Origin: Anaerocolumna sp. AGMB13020
Lineage (GTDB): Bacteria; Bacillota; Clostridia; Lachnospirales; Lachnospiraceae
DNA length: 64,000 nucleotides
NCBI RefSeq assembly: GCF_033100115.1
Contig: NZ_CP136910.1
Location: forward strand, 992,001-1,056,000
Direction of reading: 5' to 3'
Shown here one piece after another: positions 34,648-43,001 of this stretch; position 1 is the first letter of the stretch; every line of letters starts with the position of its first letter. Made by a program: the position numbers and the translations under genes. Under the pieces are notes generated by a model that had not been told where the DNA came from, did no database searches, and saw nothing but the letters and a program-made list of their open reading frames with translations.

Positions 34648-35553
34648 CTATGCAGTATAGTTGCGTATATCTTCTGCTTCCCCTCTGAGAATCTTTATTA
34701 TCATCTGATTGACTTCAAAGGCTTCCTCATGATTGATACCATGCCCTGCTTCCTCAAAAAACATGGCATTCAGCCTTCTGCTCTTTACAGCCCTTTCCCC
34801 GCCAAGCTCTTCAAAGGGATCTCTTCGTCCCAGTAACAGATAAATGCCTTTGCTGATTTTATCTATTTCCTCCTCGGTAAAGGGTCTTACTTTATGATAT
34901 CCCATTGCCATATTGTTAAAACCTTTTAATAGACTTTTGTAATGCTCCATAATTACAGGGTTTTCCGTAAAGGCCTGATGATGCTCCCCTGATAATTTCT
35001 TAATCAGTTTCAAAACATTTCCTTTGGTTGGCAGCAGGGCTTCCGGCAGAAATATTTTCATCATTGTGTACATGAGATTTCTTTTATCCGTTGAGATCGC
35101 TGATGCCATACCGATTGCTTTCATAACCCTCTCCGGCCTCTTTAACAGGTAATACATAACCAGATAGCCCCCATGGGAGGTTCCTGCCATATGTACCTTA
35201 TCAAGTCCAAGTCCATTCAGAATAGAGTCAATCCATTCAATGTCATCAAAGTCTTTCTTATAAGCTTTTCCCGGTATACTTTTTCCGGGGCCTCCAATAG
35301 TATCAATTGCATAGAGTCTGTAATGCTGCCCCAGTGTCTTTGCATTGTAAATCCACATCAAAGCAGAGTCATCACCTACTCCATGAAATAATACAAGCGG
35401 CTCACCGGATTTATTACCGCAGGTAATTATATGTGTCCTGCCATAATCATTTTCAATCCAGATATCATCATAGGCAATCTCCCACATATCCATTAACTGG
35501 TCATAGGTTCTAAGGATATTTCCTTTTGCTTTATTGCTTTTATAAACTTTCAC
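34648..35553 (-). CDS. Alpha/beta-fold hydrolase
   Basis: A 301-residue hydrolase from a GTG with GGAGGAGG just upstream. The fold is clear: LVLFHGVGDDS (oxyanion loop), the nucleophile elbow AGTSHGGY, Asp in LGRRDPFEE, and His in EAGHGINHEEA near the C-terminus, with the cap between. It cleaves an ester, amide or similar bond; the substrate is unknown. It lies 243 bp behind a TetR-family gene on the same strand and may be part of the regulon of that repressor. Confidence 0.9.
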   Translation of the reverse strand: MKVYKSNKAKGNILRTYDQLMDMWEIAYDDIWIENDYGRTHIITCGNKSGEPLVLFHGVGDDSALMWIYNAKTLGQHYRLYAIDTIGGPGKSIPGKAYKKDFDDIEWIDSILNGLGLDKVHMAGTSHGGYLVMYYLLKRPERVMKAIGMASAISTDKRNLMYTMMKIFLPEALLPTKGNVLKLIKKLSGEHHQAFTENPVIMEHYKSLLKGFNNMAMGYHKVRPFTEEEIDKISKGIYLLLGRRDPFEELGGERAVKSRRLNAMFFEEAGHGINHEEAFEVNQMIIKILRGEAEDIRNYTA

Positions 35554-35687
35554 TTCCTCCTCCTTTTTGCCTCCTGGCTGTACAAATATATTAAAAACTT
35601 AAAGTCTCCTTGTGTTTTTGAGATGCTCTCTCTTATGATATTTCCCTTTGTATTCCCACATATTTTCACTTATGTATTTTCACTTTT

Positions 35688-35752
35688 ATATTTTCTTTTT
35701 AGTATTTTCTTTTTTGTATTTTCTTTTTTGTATTTTCTTTTTTGTATTTTCA
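35688..35752. repeat. 14-bp tandem repeat (GTATTTTCTTTTTT)
   Basis: Four to five copies of a T-rich 14-mer stand between the TetR-family gene and the hydrolase gene. Degenerate TATTTTC copies extend to the left to about 35660. It is low-complexity slippage-type DNA, with no gene inside. Confidence 0.8.
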
Positions 35753-35796
35753 AGTAGAACGGCATACCTTATCTCATTAAACGAGCGGAGGACTTA

Positions 35797-36429
35797 TCAT
35801 AACCTATATTTCATTTTACGATAGATATCCCTCATATTCTGATTAATCTCCTGCTTCGCGAGCGCTATATTTTCTTCCTTCAGTTCGGGTCCGATGCAAT
35901 TTTTTTGAAAAGCAAAATAAATAACCCCATAGTATTCCTGTGCCAGTACCTCGGGAGCATTTGAGGCTATGAATCCTTTATCAATCATTTGAGAAAATAC
36001 CATTTCCATTTGCTTAAGGGGTAAATCAAATACAAGCTTTTGATAGGTATCCTGCGCATTTTGAGCAGATATCCGCTCAATGGTCAGCATTGCTATCATT
36101 TTATAGACCACTGGGTTAAGCAGGTAACCCTGCAGCATTCCGTTTGCCACAGCACACATTGCTTCATCACTAACTTCAACTGCTTCTGAAAATGCAGCTC
36201 CAAACTCCGTTTTCATCTGCTGTATAAGCTTATCAACCCTTCGTAACAGAGACTCCAATATCCCCTGCTTATTAGTAAAGTGATAATAAATAGCACTTTC
36301 CCGTAATCCTAATGGCTTACAGATATCTCTTACAGATACTGCCTGAAAGCCATATTTTGAAAACAGTTCAAGTGCTGTCAACTCAATATTTTCTTTGTTA
36401 TTTATCTTTGTATTTTTTTCTTCAGACAC
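35797..36429 (-). CDS. TetR/AcrR-family transcriptional repressor
   Basis: A 210-residue repressor. The N-terminal helix-turn-helix (about 12-60) reads ALELFSKYGFQAVSVRDIC and GLRESAIYYHFTNKQGIL, the classic TetR core. The start is the GTG at 36429, which has AGGAGG six bases upstream; the TTG seven codons earlier lies over that site. The ligand domain (about 70-210) is not of a recognised subtype. Two 18-bp operators overlap its promoter, and the hydrolase lies downstream, so it likely represses both itself and that gene. Confidence 0.92.
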   Translation of the reverse strand: MSEEKNTKINNKENIELTALELFSKYGFQAVSVRDICKPLGLRESAIYYHFTNKQGILESLLRRVDKLIQQMKTEFGAAFSEAVEVSDEAMCAVANGMLQGYLLNPVVYKMIAMLTIERISAQNAQDTYQKLVFDLPLKQMEMVFSQMIDKGFIASNAPEVLAQEYYGVIYFAFQKNCIGPELKEENIALAKQEINQNMRDIYRKMKYRL

Positions 36430-36441
36430 TTTTTGCCTCCT

Positions 36442-36491
36442 ACTTAACAACTGTTAAGTAATATTATACTTAACAATCGTTAAGTGGTCAA
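36442..36491 (-). promoter_or_regulatory. TetR gene promoter with two 18-bp palindromic operators
   Basis: On the minus strand TTGACC (36491-36486), 17 bp, TATAAT (36468-36463). Operator ACTTAACAATCGTTAAGT (36468-36485) fills the spacer, and ACTTAACAACTGTTAAGT (36442-36459) covers the transcript start. Both share ACTTAACA..GTTAAGT and are 26 bp centre to centre. This is strong evidence for autorepression by the adjacent TetR protein. Confidence 0.85.
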
Positions 36492-36510
36492 CTACATAAT
36501 CTGCTTTTTT

Positions 36511-36588
36511 TAAATTAGCATCTTGTTTTAAATTAGCATCTAGCATCTTGTTTTAGATCAGCAGCTTGTTTTAGATTAGCAGCTTGTT
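36511..36588. repeat. Imperfect 18-bp tandem repeats (TTAGCATCTTGTTTTAAA-like)
   Basis: Four diverging copies of an AGCATCTTGTTTTAAATT-type unit, later copies reading AGCAGCTTGTTTTAGATT, occupy the stretch between the TetR promoter and the DUF1858 operon. There is no gene. They are slippage-type repeats, although repeated protein sites cannot be excluded. Confidence 0.7.
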
Positions 36589-36665
36589 CCCTTGGCGCTT
36601 GTCTGATAGCGCAAGTCACATAAAAAATCAAATATATGATAAATTGTATCAATATTATATCTGCA

Positions 36666-36710
36666 TTTGTTGTTTTTACAACAAACAGAATAATAAACTT
36701 ATGTTATAAT
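36666..36710 (+). promoter_or_regulatory. Probable promoter/operator of the DUF1858-GTPase-ABC operon
   Basis: A TATAAT (36705-36710) lies 59 bp before the start codon. Its -35 region is poor, but a perfect inverted repeat TTTGTTG-TTTTTA-CAACAAA (36666-36685) lies there, suggesting a regulator-dependent promoter. Confidence 0.5.
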
Positions 36711-36768
36711 GTACTCATTACTTGAACAAGACTTTTCACAACTTAAGAGTTAAGAAAGGAAAATTGAT

Positions 36769-38022
36769 ATGTCACGTTACTTTAACATTACCGATACCAT
36801 TTATGATATAACTGAGAAATATCCCGATACCATTAGTATATTTGTTGCCAGCGGATTTGAGCATCTGAACAATCCTGTTATGCGAAGCACTATGGGGAAA
36901 ACTGTTACACTGGAAATGGCACTGTCATTGCGTAAAGTGAACCAGGAAGTATTTATACAGAAGCTCGAAGAGGTTATTGAAGGGAGTAACCCTGACCTTT
37001 CAACAGGTCTGTATGCTGCCAAAAAAGAAACCGGAGGCGATATCCGTATCGAGGGTGTACTCCCCTGCCCCATCCGCCTGCCGCTCTTAGAAAAATTCAC
37101 TGGCTGGTTTGATTCTGTTAAGGATACACTGGATTACCAGGTGGATTATAATTTGAAGTCAGCCAATCTTGGACTGGACGACGTGAAAGAACGTATCGTT
37201 TCAGCAAATGGCGATTCCGACGGACTTTCTGACCTTTACCTGTCTGCCGGTTTTGATTTATTTTTTGATAAGAAGCTCATGGGACAATACCGGGAAGCAG
37301 GTGTATTTGAAGACATTTCCGGTGTTGGTCAAATGAATCCTGATTTTGATAACGAAGATATTTCCTTAAGAGACCCGAAAGGTCAATACGCCATAATTGG
37401 TGCTGTAGCTGCTATCTTTATGGTAAATACAAATGTATTGGGTGACCGTCCCATGCCTGAAAGCTGGGAAGATTTAATGAAGCCGGAATTTGAGAACAGC
37501 ATCAGCTTACCTATGAGGGATTTGGATATGTTCAATGCCTTTCTCCTCCATATCTACCGTCATTACGGTGAAGACGGTGTTAAGAAGATGGGCAAGGCAC
37601 TCTTACAGAACATGCACCCTGCTCAGATGGTAAAGGCTCATATACCCAAAGGCGGCAATCCTGTCCCTGCTGTTACAGTAACCCCTTATTTCTTCGCCAG
37701 TATGGTAGATAAGAAAGGCCCTCTTCGCCCGGTTTGGCCTAAAGATGGAGCAATCATAAGCCCTATCTTCCTGCTTTCCAAAGCAAAGAATAAAGATAAG
37801 CTGAAACCTTTTGTAGACTTCCTATATTCAAAAGAAATCGGTGAAATCTTAGCCTCTAATGGAAAATTCCCCTCCACCAATCCTCTGGTAGACAATCATT
37901 TATCTCCCGACCAAAAGTTTATGTGGGTGGGTTGGGATTTTATCCACAACAATGACATCGGAGAATTGATTACACATACCGAAGAGCTGTTTTACAATGC
38001 CTCTGGAAAGGAGTCCTTATGA
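36769..38022 (+). CDS. Cytosolic DUF1858-domain / periplasmic-binding-fold protein
   Basis: A 417-residue protein lacking a signal peptide. Residues 1-70 look like a DUF1858 domain (ITDTIYDITEKYPDTISIF...SGFEHL, VTLEMAL). The rest resembles a type-2 periplasmic binding protein of the iron/Fbp kind: DLYLSAGFDLFFD, YAIIGAVAAIFMVNTNVLGD, MPESWEDLMKPEF, VDFLYSKEIGEILASNGKFPSTNP. Such a protein would normally be exported; here it stays inside. It ends in an ATGA overlap with a GTPase gene and is followed by an ABC ATPase gene, without any permease. The role is unknown; handling of a metal or anionic cofactor is a guess. A good AAAGGAAA ribosome site precedes the ATG. Confidence 0.85.
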   Translation: MSRYFNITDTIYDITEKYPDTISIFVASGFEHLNNPVMRSTMGKTVTLEMALSLRKVNQEVFIQKLEEVIEGSNPDLSTGLYAAKKETGGDIRIEGVLPCPIRLPLLEKFTGWFDSVKDTLDYQVDYNLKSANLGLDDVKERIVSANGDSDGLSDLYLSAGFDLFFDKKLMGQYREAGVFEDISGVGQMNPDFDNEDISLRDPKGQYAIIGAVAAIFMVNTNVLGDRPMPESWEDLMKPEFENSISLPMRDLDMFNAFLLHIYRHYGEDGVKKMGKALLQNMHPAQMVKAHIPKGGNPVPAVTVTPYFFASMVDKKGPLRPVWPKDGAIISPIFLLSKAKNKDKLKPFVDFLYSKEIGEILASNGKFPSTNPLVDNHLSPDQKFMWVGWDFIHNNDIGELITHTEELFYNASGKESL

Positions 38023-38711
38023 ATCTCATTATATTTTCCGGACCTCCCTCCTCCGGTAAAACCTCTGTTATCTTGAAAACAATAGCCTCCTTTCAGAATC
38101 GAAACATAAAGGTAGGCGTTATAAAATTTGACTGTTTATACACAGATGATGATATCGCTTATGAAAAAGCAGGTATACCGGTTAAAAAAGGCCTGTCAGG
38201 CGCTCTTTGCCCCGACCACTTCTTTGCTTCCAACATTGAAGAGGTGGTTAACTGGGGGAATAAGGAGCAGCTTGATCTGCTCATCACGGAATCTGCCGGC
38301 TTATGCAACCGTTGCTCTCCTTACCTAAAGGAAATCAAAGGAGTCTGCGTTATTGATAATCTTTCCGGTATAAATACACCTAAGAAAATAGGACCTATGT
38401 TAAAAGCTGCTGATTATGTCGTTATCACCAAAGGAGATATCGTATCCCAGGCTGAAAGGGAAGTATTTGCTTCCTGTGTCAGCTCTGTAAATCCCAGAGC
38501 TGTAACCATGCATGTAAACGGGTTGACCGGACAGGGTGCCTACGAACTTGGAAGCCTCCTCTATGATGAGACTCAGAATATACAGACCGTACAGGGTATG
38601 CAGCTGCGTTTTCCTATGCCCGCTGCTCTCTGCTCTTACTGCCTGGGAGAAACAAGAATCGGTGAAGCTTACCAGATGGGCAATATTAAGAAGATTGACC
38701 TTGAAAAATAG
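38019..38711 (+). CDS. SIMIBI-class GTP-binding protein with cysteine pairs (HypB/UreG/CobW-like)
   Basis: A 230-residue P-loop protein. Walker A is GPPSSGKTS (8-16); a switch-like ITESAG (89-94) and base-recognition TKGD (137-140) put it with metallochaperone GTPases such as HypB or UreG. Cysteines occur where metal could bind: Cys64 (GALCPDH), Cys96-x2-Cys99 (LCNRC) and Cys205-x2-Cys208 (LCSYC) near the C-terminus. Translation is coupled to the binding-fold gene by an ATGA overlap, with AAAGGAG upstream. It probably powers delivery or insertion of a metal or cofactor by the neighbouring proteins. The exact client is unknown. Confidence 0.85.
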   Translation: MNLIIFSGPPSSGKTSVILKTIASFQNRNIKVGVIKFDCLYTDDDIAYEKAGIPVKKGLSGALCPDHFFASNIEEVVNWGNKEQLDLLITESAGLCNRCSPYLKEIKGVCVIDNLSGINTPKKIGPMLKAADYVVITKGDIVSQAEREVFASCVSSVNPRAVTMHVNGLTGQGAYELGSLLYDETQNIQTVQGMQLRFPMPAALCSYCLGETRIGEAYQMGNIKKIDLEK

Positions 38712-38814
38712 CAGGTAAAGAGTATGATATCAGCCGGATAGCTTTTACAGTTGCATCATGACTGTGACACAATAACGGACAGGCAGAAAATTTTACCCAG
38801 GAATGGAGAACAAA

Positions 38815-39819
38815 ATGTTAGAACAGAGTATAAATAAATTGTTGTCGGAATATCCCTTTGCCCTTTCTTATTTCGAACAAAACAAACTGGATATTACAGA
38901 ATATGGTGATAAGACCTTTAAAGAATATTTAGACCATTTTACAGATGAAGAATTGGAAGATGGAGCAATTGATAAGGTTAAGCTTTTAGAAGATCTTCCT
39001 GTCTTTCTTGAACAGATGAGTGCTTTTTTAGGACTTTCAAAAGATAACCAGGTACATTCCCTGACTATTCTTCCTGGTCATGACAAATCCGGTGTAACAG
39101 AAGGCTTTTCTGAGCTTACAGTGGAAACCTCACAGATTATCTCAATCGTCGGTCCTACTGGCTCCGGTAAAAGCCGCCTGTTGGCTGATATTGAATGGGC
39201 TGCACAGAATGATACCCCTACCGGACGAAGTATTCTTATCAATGATAAAGTTCCGGATAATAAATGGCGTTTTTCTTCCAATAACAGACTTGTGGCACAG
39301 CTCTCCCAAAATATGAACTTTGTAATGGACCTTACGGTACAGGAATTTTTGAATATGCATGCCATAAGCCGTATGGTGGAAGAACCCCAGGAGGTTATCG
39401 AACGTATTATTCAAGCTGCCAACAACCTGGCCGGTGAAAAATTCGATTTAAACACTCCGGTAACAAGCTTAAGCGGTGGACAATCCAGAGCTTTGATGAT
39501 TGCAGATACTGCAATTTTAAGTTCTTCTCCCATTGTTCTTATAGACGAAATTGAAAATGCAGGGATAGACAGAAAAAAAGCTCTGCAGTTATTGGTTTCC
39601 TCCGATAAGATTGTGTTAATGGCTACCCATGACCCTCTACTGGCACTTATGGCAGATAAAAGAATTATCATAAAAAACGGTGGCATCAGCAAGGTTATCT
39701 ATACCAGCAAAGAAGAAAAAACCTTGTTAAGCGAGCTGGAGAAGCTGGATGTATTAATACAAACTGCGCGTCAGGATCTTCGTAATGGACAGGTTTTGTC
39801 TATGGCTTACCTTTCATAA
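38815..39819 (+). CDS. Soluble ABC ATPase with N-terminal DUF1858/ScdA_N-like domain
   Basis: The ATG at 38815 has GGAG at 7 nt and is preferred over the one at 38803, giving 334 residues. Residues 1-65 (INKLLSEYPFALSYFEQNKLDITEYG) resemble the DUF1858/ScdA_N type found in iron-centre repair proteins. The ATPase follows: Walker A GPTGSGKS (about 113-120), signature LSGGQSRAL, Walker B IVLIDEIENAGID with Glu, and H-loop MATHD. No permease is encoded nearby, so it may act on proteins, as UvrA- or SufC-type ABC ATPases do, rather than in transport. It is third in the operon, about 100 bp after the GTPase gene. Confidence 0.85.
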   Translation: MLEQSINKLLSEYPFALSYFEQNKLDITEYGDKTFKEYLDHFTDEELEDGAIDKVKLLEDLPVFLEQMSAFLGLSKDNQVHSLTILPGHDKSGVTEGFSELTVETSQIISIVGPTGSGKSRLLADIEWAAQNDTPTGRSILINDKVPDNKWRFSSNNRLVAQLSQNMNFVMDLTVQEFLNMHAISRMVEEPQEVIERIIQAANNLAGEKFDLNTPVTSLSGGQSRALMIADTAILSSSPIVLIDEIENAGIDRKKALQLLVSSDKIVLMATHDPLLALMADKRIIIKNGGISKVIYTSKEEKTLLSELEKLDVLIQTARQDLRNGQVLSMAYLS

Positions 39820-39953
39820 GCCAGTAGAGGATTATGTCTCGAGCATGTGTTGATGTATTTATAGAAACCCTGGAGTAACTCCGTTTTATTTCAGTTTTAC
39901 TTCAATCGTGTTTGAGAAGTATTAGTTATGTTTTCACAAAAAACTGACCTCAT

Positions 39954-40022
39954 AAAAGTTAGATTTTTGGACTGATATGCCTCTTGTCCGCTTGAGAAGG
40001 GGGGCATATCAGTCTAACTTTT
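39954..40022. terminator. Long bidirectional terminator between convergent genes
   Basis: GACTGATATGCC (39970-39981) pairs with GGCATATCAGTC (40003-40014), and outside it AAAAGTTA (39954-39961) pairs with TAACTTTT (40015-40022). It ends both the ABC ATPase operon and the GH43 gene. Confidence 0.75.
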
Positions 40023-40063
40023 AGGGGGCTGTACCGTGTTTCTTATAACACCTTCCCATGTAA

Positions 40064-41011
40064 TTAATATTCTGAGGGTTTCTTTTTAAAAGCTTTTAAT
40101 CTCTCGTATTCTTCTAGTGTAATTGTGAGAATAGTTCCATGTTTATAGCCATAGGGGAACTGAAAGGATTGATCCGAACGAACAAATTTACCTGTTGATA
40201 ATTTATCCGCGAGAAATGGAACATACCCCTGCTCTTCTGCTGAACAACCATAAAAATCCAGGAACAGACTCCATCTTCCATCCTCCAGCCTAACCGCTGT
40301 TGGCGCTTCATATAAGCCCTCTGAAACAGCTTCCATACTCTTATCAAATCCGTCAATTTTCTTAAAAGGACCTGTAACATTTTCTGATTCCATGAGTATA
40401 ATCTTTTCCGGATTCCTCTCACTTTTTAAGAACAGATAATACTTATCATCTTCTTCATACATGGCAGAATCAATGACTCCGCTGTCTTCTTTCTGATATA
40501 GCAATTGCGCTTTCGTGAAATCAACGAAGTCCTTTGTCCGGGAATAATAAATTCCCTTGTTCCCGAAATCATTCGAGCTGTGAGGAGATGACCAGTGTAC
40601 GATATAGTCATCCTTCTTTTTGTCATAAATAATATCCGGTGCCCAAATGCATCCAAAATCTTCATCACCAAGTTTTATCATCCTCTGCTCTGACCAGTGT
40701 ATGAGATCCTCTGACTCCCAAAGTACCAGGCATTTGCTTCCGTTTCTGCCAATCTCTGCCCAGGAATTATGATACTGGTTCAGCATTCCGTAGGATAAAC
40801 TTAAGTCTGTGGCCATAATAACAAATTTACCTGTTTTAGTTCTGATAATGGTAAAATCCCTTACACCCTTGTCTCCGTAATAACTCCATAAAACCGGATT
40901 GCCATCATTCACTTCTTCCCAGTGATAACCGTCCTTACTGACACCGAAGTATACCTGCTCTCCGTCCGGTGTTCTCTTTTCCTTAAAATGTACAAATAAA
41001 TACGCCTGCAT
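40064..41011 (-). CDS. Glycoside hydrolase family 43-like (five-bladed beta-propeller)
   Basis: A 315-residue protein without a signal peptide. The repeated blade pattern is clear: YFGVSKDGYHWEEVNDGNPV, WESEDLIHW, CIWAPDIIYD, YYSRTKDFVDF, GVIDSAMYEED and GLYEAPTAV. The acidic residues DFT (blade 1), WAPD (blade 2) and EAP (blade 4) fit GH43 catalytic positions, so it should cleave arabinose, xylose or galactose from oligosaccharides in the cytoplasm. GGGAG lies 9 nt before the ATG. It is last in the minus-strand run after the heparinase-like gene, though 231 bp separate them. Confidence 0.82.
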   Translation of the reverse strand: MQAYLFVHFKEKRTPDGEQVYFGVSKDGYHWEEVNDGNPVLWSYYGDKGVRDFTIIRTKTGKFVIMATDLSLSYGMLNQYHNSWAEIGRNGSKCLVLWESEDLIHWSEQRMIKLGDEDFGCIWAPDIIYDKKKDDYIVHWSSPHSSNDFGNKGIYYSRTKDFVDFTKAQLLYQKEDSGVIDSAMYEEDDKYYLFLKSERNPEKIILMESENVTGPFKKIDGFDKSMEAVSEGLYEAPTAVRLEDGRWSLFLDFYGCSAEEQGYVPFLADKLSTGKFVRSDQSFQFPYGYKHGTILTITLEEYERLKAFKKKPSEY

Positions 41012-41242
41012 ATTGTTTACTCCCGATTTTAATAATTAATTATAGCTGTAGTTATTGCAGCCGTATAAGCCTGCCTGTAAATGGGTCTATCGGATACTTT
41101 GTATTTCTTCATCATATCATGAACATCGAAAATTAAAAGAAACAAACTTCCGATTTTCTTGATATTTTTTCCGATATTTTAAACTCTTTAACAAGCTATT
41201 TACAGATGAAGATTCAATGTAACTTCCTTTCTAGAGACTCTT

Positions 41243-42952
41243 CTAAAAGTGAAACAACACCCTTATAGCAGCCTCTTTTTTCTTCTCCTTTTGTTCCAAA
41301 CCGATACGGTAAGCCGTAATCTGCTCACCAAAATGATTTTCAAAGGACAGTTCCTCAAGGCTGTAATTCAATAAGGTATTATCGTAGGACAGTGTTACGA
41401 CCGCTTCCCTGCCTTCTAAAATAATCTCACCTTCCTCTAATAATTTCGGCTCTATGAAACTCACAAAACCCTCTTCAATTACAATTTCCTCGGTGGCACT
41501 TACGGAATCCTGCAATAATATACAGTGCTTTGACAAATCAGAGGTAAGGCTGCGTTTTAAACTCTTTACCTCAGAAAGACCATACAAGGTTCCAAGTTCC
41601 ATGCTAATTTCAGAAAAAGCAACGCTGGCAGATACCTGCTCAACCCTGCATTCTCCCATACCCGCTAATTGCTCCCGTCCATTTACAACAGGCAGATTAT
41701 GATAACGGGATCTGGTCTGAATAAATTCATAACGTTTCTCCCCGAAGTAATCCGCCGTATAACAGCCTGCTCCAAAATCAGCAAGGAACTGCTCTCCATT
41801 TATCGCCAGCACAAAGCTACCTGCATCGTTATGATTATGCTGTTCCCTGTTATTCCCACCTTTAACGGCAAAAAAATGACCTTTCTCTCTTTGCAGCAAC
41901 CACTGTCTGTCAGGCAGATACGTCGCCTCCGCCCTAAGTCCGGGTCTAAAGATCTGCTTATCCGTCCACCAGAGATTCCTGCTGATATGGGCAAATCGGT
42001 AGCCATTATCAAAATCAAAGGGTGTTATCTGTAAACAGGCTGGTGTCTCCACACCATATTCTTTATTCAGGCAGGATAGTAGTCCAGTAGGCAGATAGCT
42101 TTTTGCTGCTACATCAGAAAAAGGGACAAAGGACTTCTCGCTCATCTGGACAATTCTTGGAAACTCTGCTATTTTTTTTATTTTGTGAAGTTCCTCCTGC
42201 TGATGATATTCAGGATCCATTTCCTTTCGCAGGGTTATATAATAGATGTAATACCCAAAACCATAAACCCAATATCCGATACCTTCTTCACAGGCACCAT
42301 CGGGTCCAAAGCTATTTATGTAATTCACAAGCCCTTGATCGACCTTTTGCAGCAGCTTGTCCCTAAGTTCCCCTTCTGTCAGCAGTAAGGCAGTCATTCC
42401 GACCGAACCGCAACAGACAGAACACCAGTTACTGTGGACGGTTTCCCACCACCAGTTTCTTGTGAGGAAGGGTTCAAATATACGCTCTGTAATCCTGTTT
42501 CTTATTGTACTTACCAGAAAGGGAGGCAGTATATTAGCGTGAAGATTTAGGATTTCTGCCAATGTCTCTCCCGTTTCTGCAGCAAACAGATCTATCTGTG
42601 TCTCAGGGTTTTCCAGAAATTTATTCTTATCCTGTGGAAGGTGAGCCATTACGCACCAGGTAAATTCATGGATAACCGACCAAAGAAGTTCTTCAAAATA
42701 ATTTAAGGCTTTTTTATAATTGCTTTCCGTGCTCTTATGATACTGCAGATACAGGCAGAAAGCTGCTAACTGTTTTCTTCTCTCGAAATAGGCTGCTTCT
42801 GATTCTCTTCTGCTCCCCTTTTCAACAAAGGCCATATATCCGGAAAAGGGCAGCTGAGGGATACATCCATCCATTGCTTCCAAGACAAGGTCATCAATCT
42901 GTTTTCTTAGCTTCAGAGTTACCTCACTGCACTCCCAACCCCGTATTTTCAT
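41243..42952 (-). CDS. Heparinase II/III-family polysaccharide lyase-like protein
   Basis: A 569-residue protein from the ATG at 42952 (AAAGGTGG upstream); a TTG 39 nt earlier has no ribosome site. The N-terminal half is an alpha/alpha toroid with WWWETVHSNWCSVCCGSVG and DGACEEGIGYWVYGFGYY, typical of lyase families PL12/15/17/21. The C-terminal beta-sandwich holds the catalytic HNHNDAGSF (about 372-380) and the RSRYHNLPVV segment. It probably beta-eliminates a uronic-acid-containing oligosaccharide, or acts on a related substrate; which one is unknown. No signal peptide. It is encoded 49 bp behind the YesM-type kinase, hence part of the same regulon. Confidence 0.85.
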   Translation of the reverse strand: MKIRGWECSEVTLKLRKQIDDLVLEAMDGCIPQLPFSGYMAFVEKGSRRESEAAYFERRKQLAAFCLYLQYHKSTESNYKKALNYFEELLWSVIHEFTWCVMAHLPQDKNKFLENPETQIDLFAAETGETLAEILNLHANILPPFLVSTIRNRITERIFEPFLTRNWWWETVHSNWCSVCCGSVGMTALLLTEGELRDKLLQKVDQGLVNYINSFGPDGACEEGIGYWVYGFGYYIYYITLRKEMDPEYHQQEELHKIKKIAEFPRIVQMSEKSFVPFSDVAAKSYLPTGLLSCLNKEYGVETPACLQITPFDFDNGYRFAHISRNLWWTDKQIFRPGLRAEATYLPDRQWLLQREKGHFFAVKGGNNREQHNHNDAGSFVLAINGEQFLADFGAGCYTADYFGEKRYEFIQTRSRYHNLPVVNGREQLAGMGECRVEQVSASVAFSEISMELGTLYGLSEVKSLKRSLTSDLSKHCILLQDSVSATEEIVIEEGFVSFIEPKLLEEGEIILEGREAVVTLSYDNTLLNYSLEELSFENHFGEQITAYRIGLEQKEKKKEAAIRVLFHF

Positions 42953-43001
42953 TTGCCGCAACCACCTTTCTATTTCAACCTGTACAGGCAAAGAACTCTT
43001 A

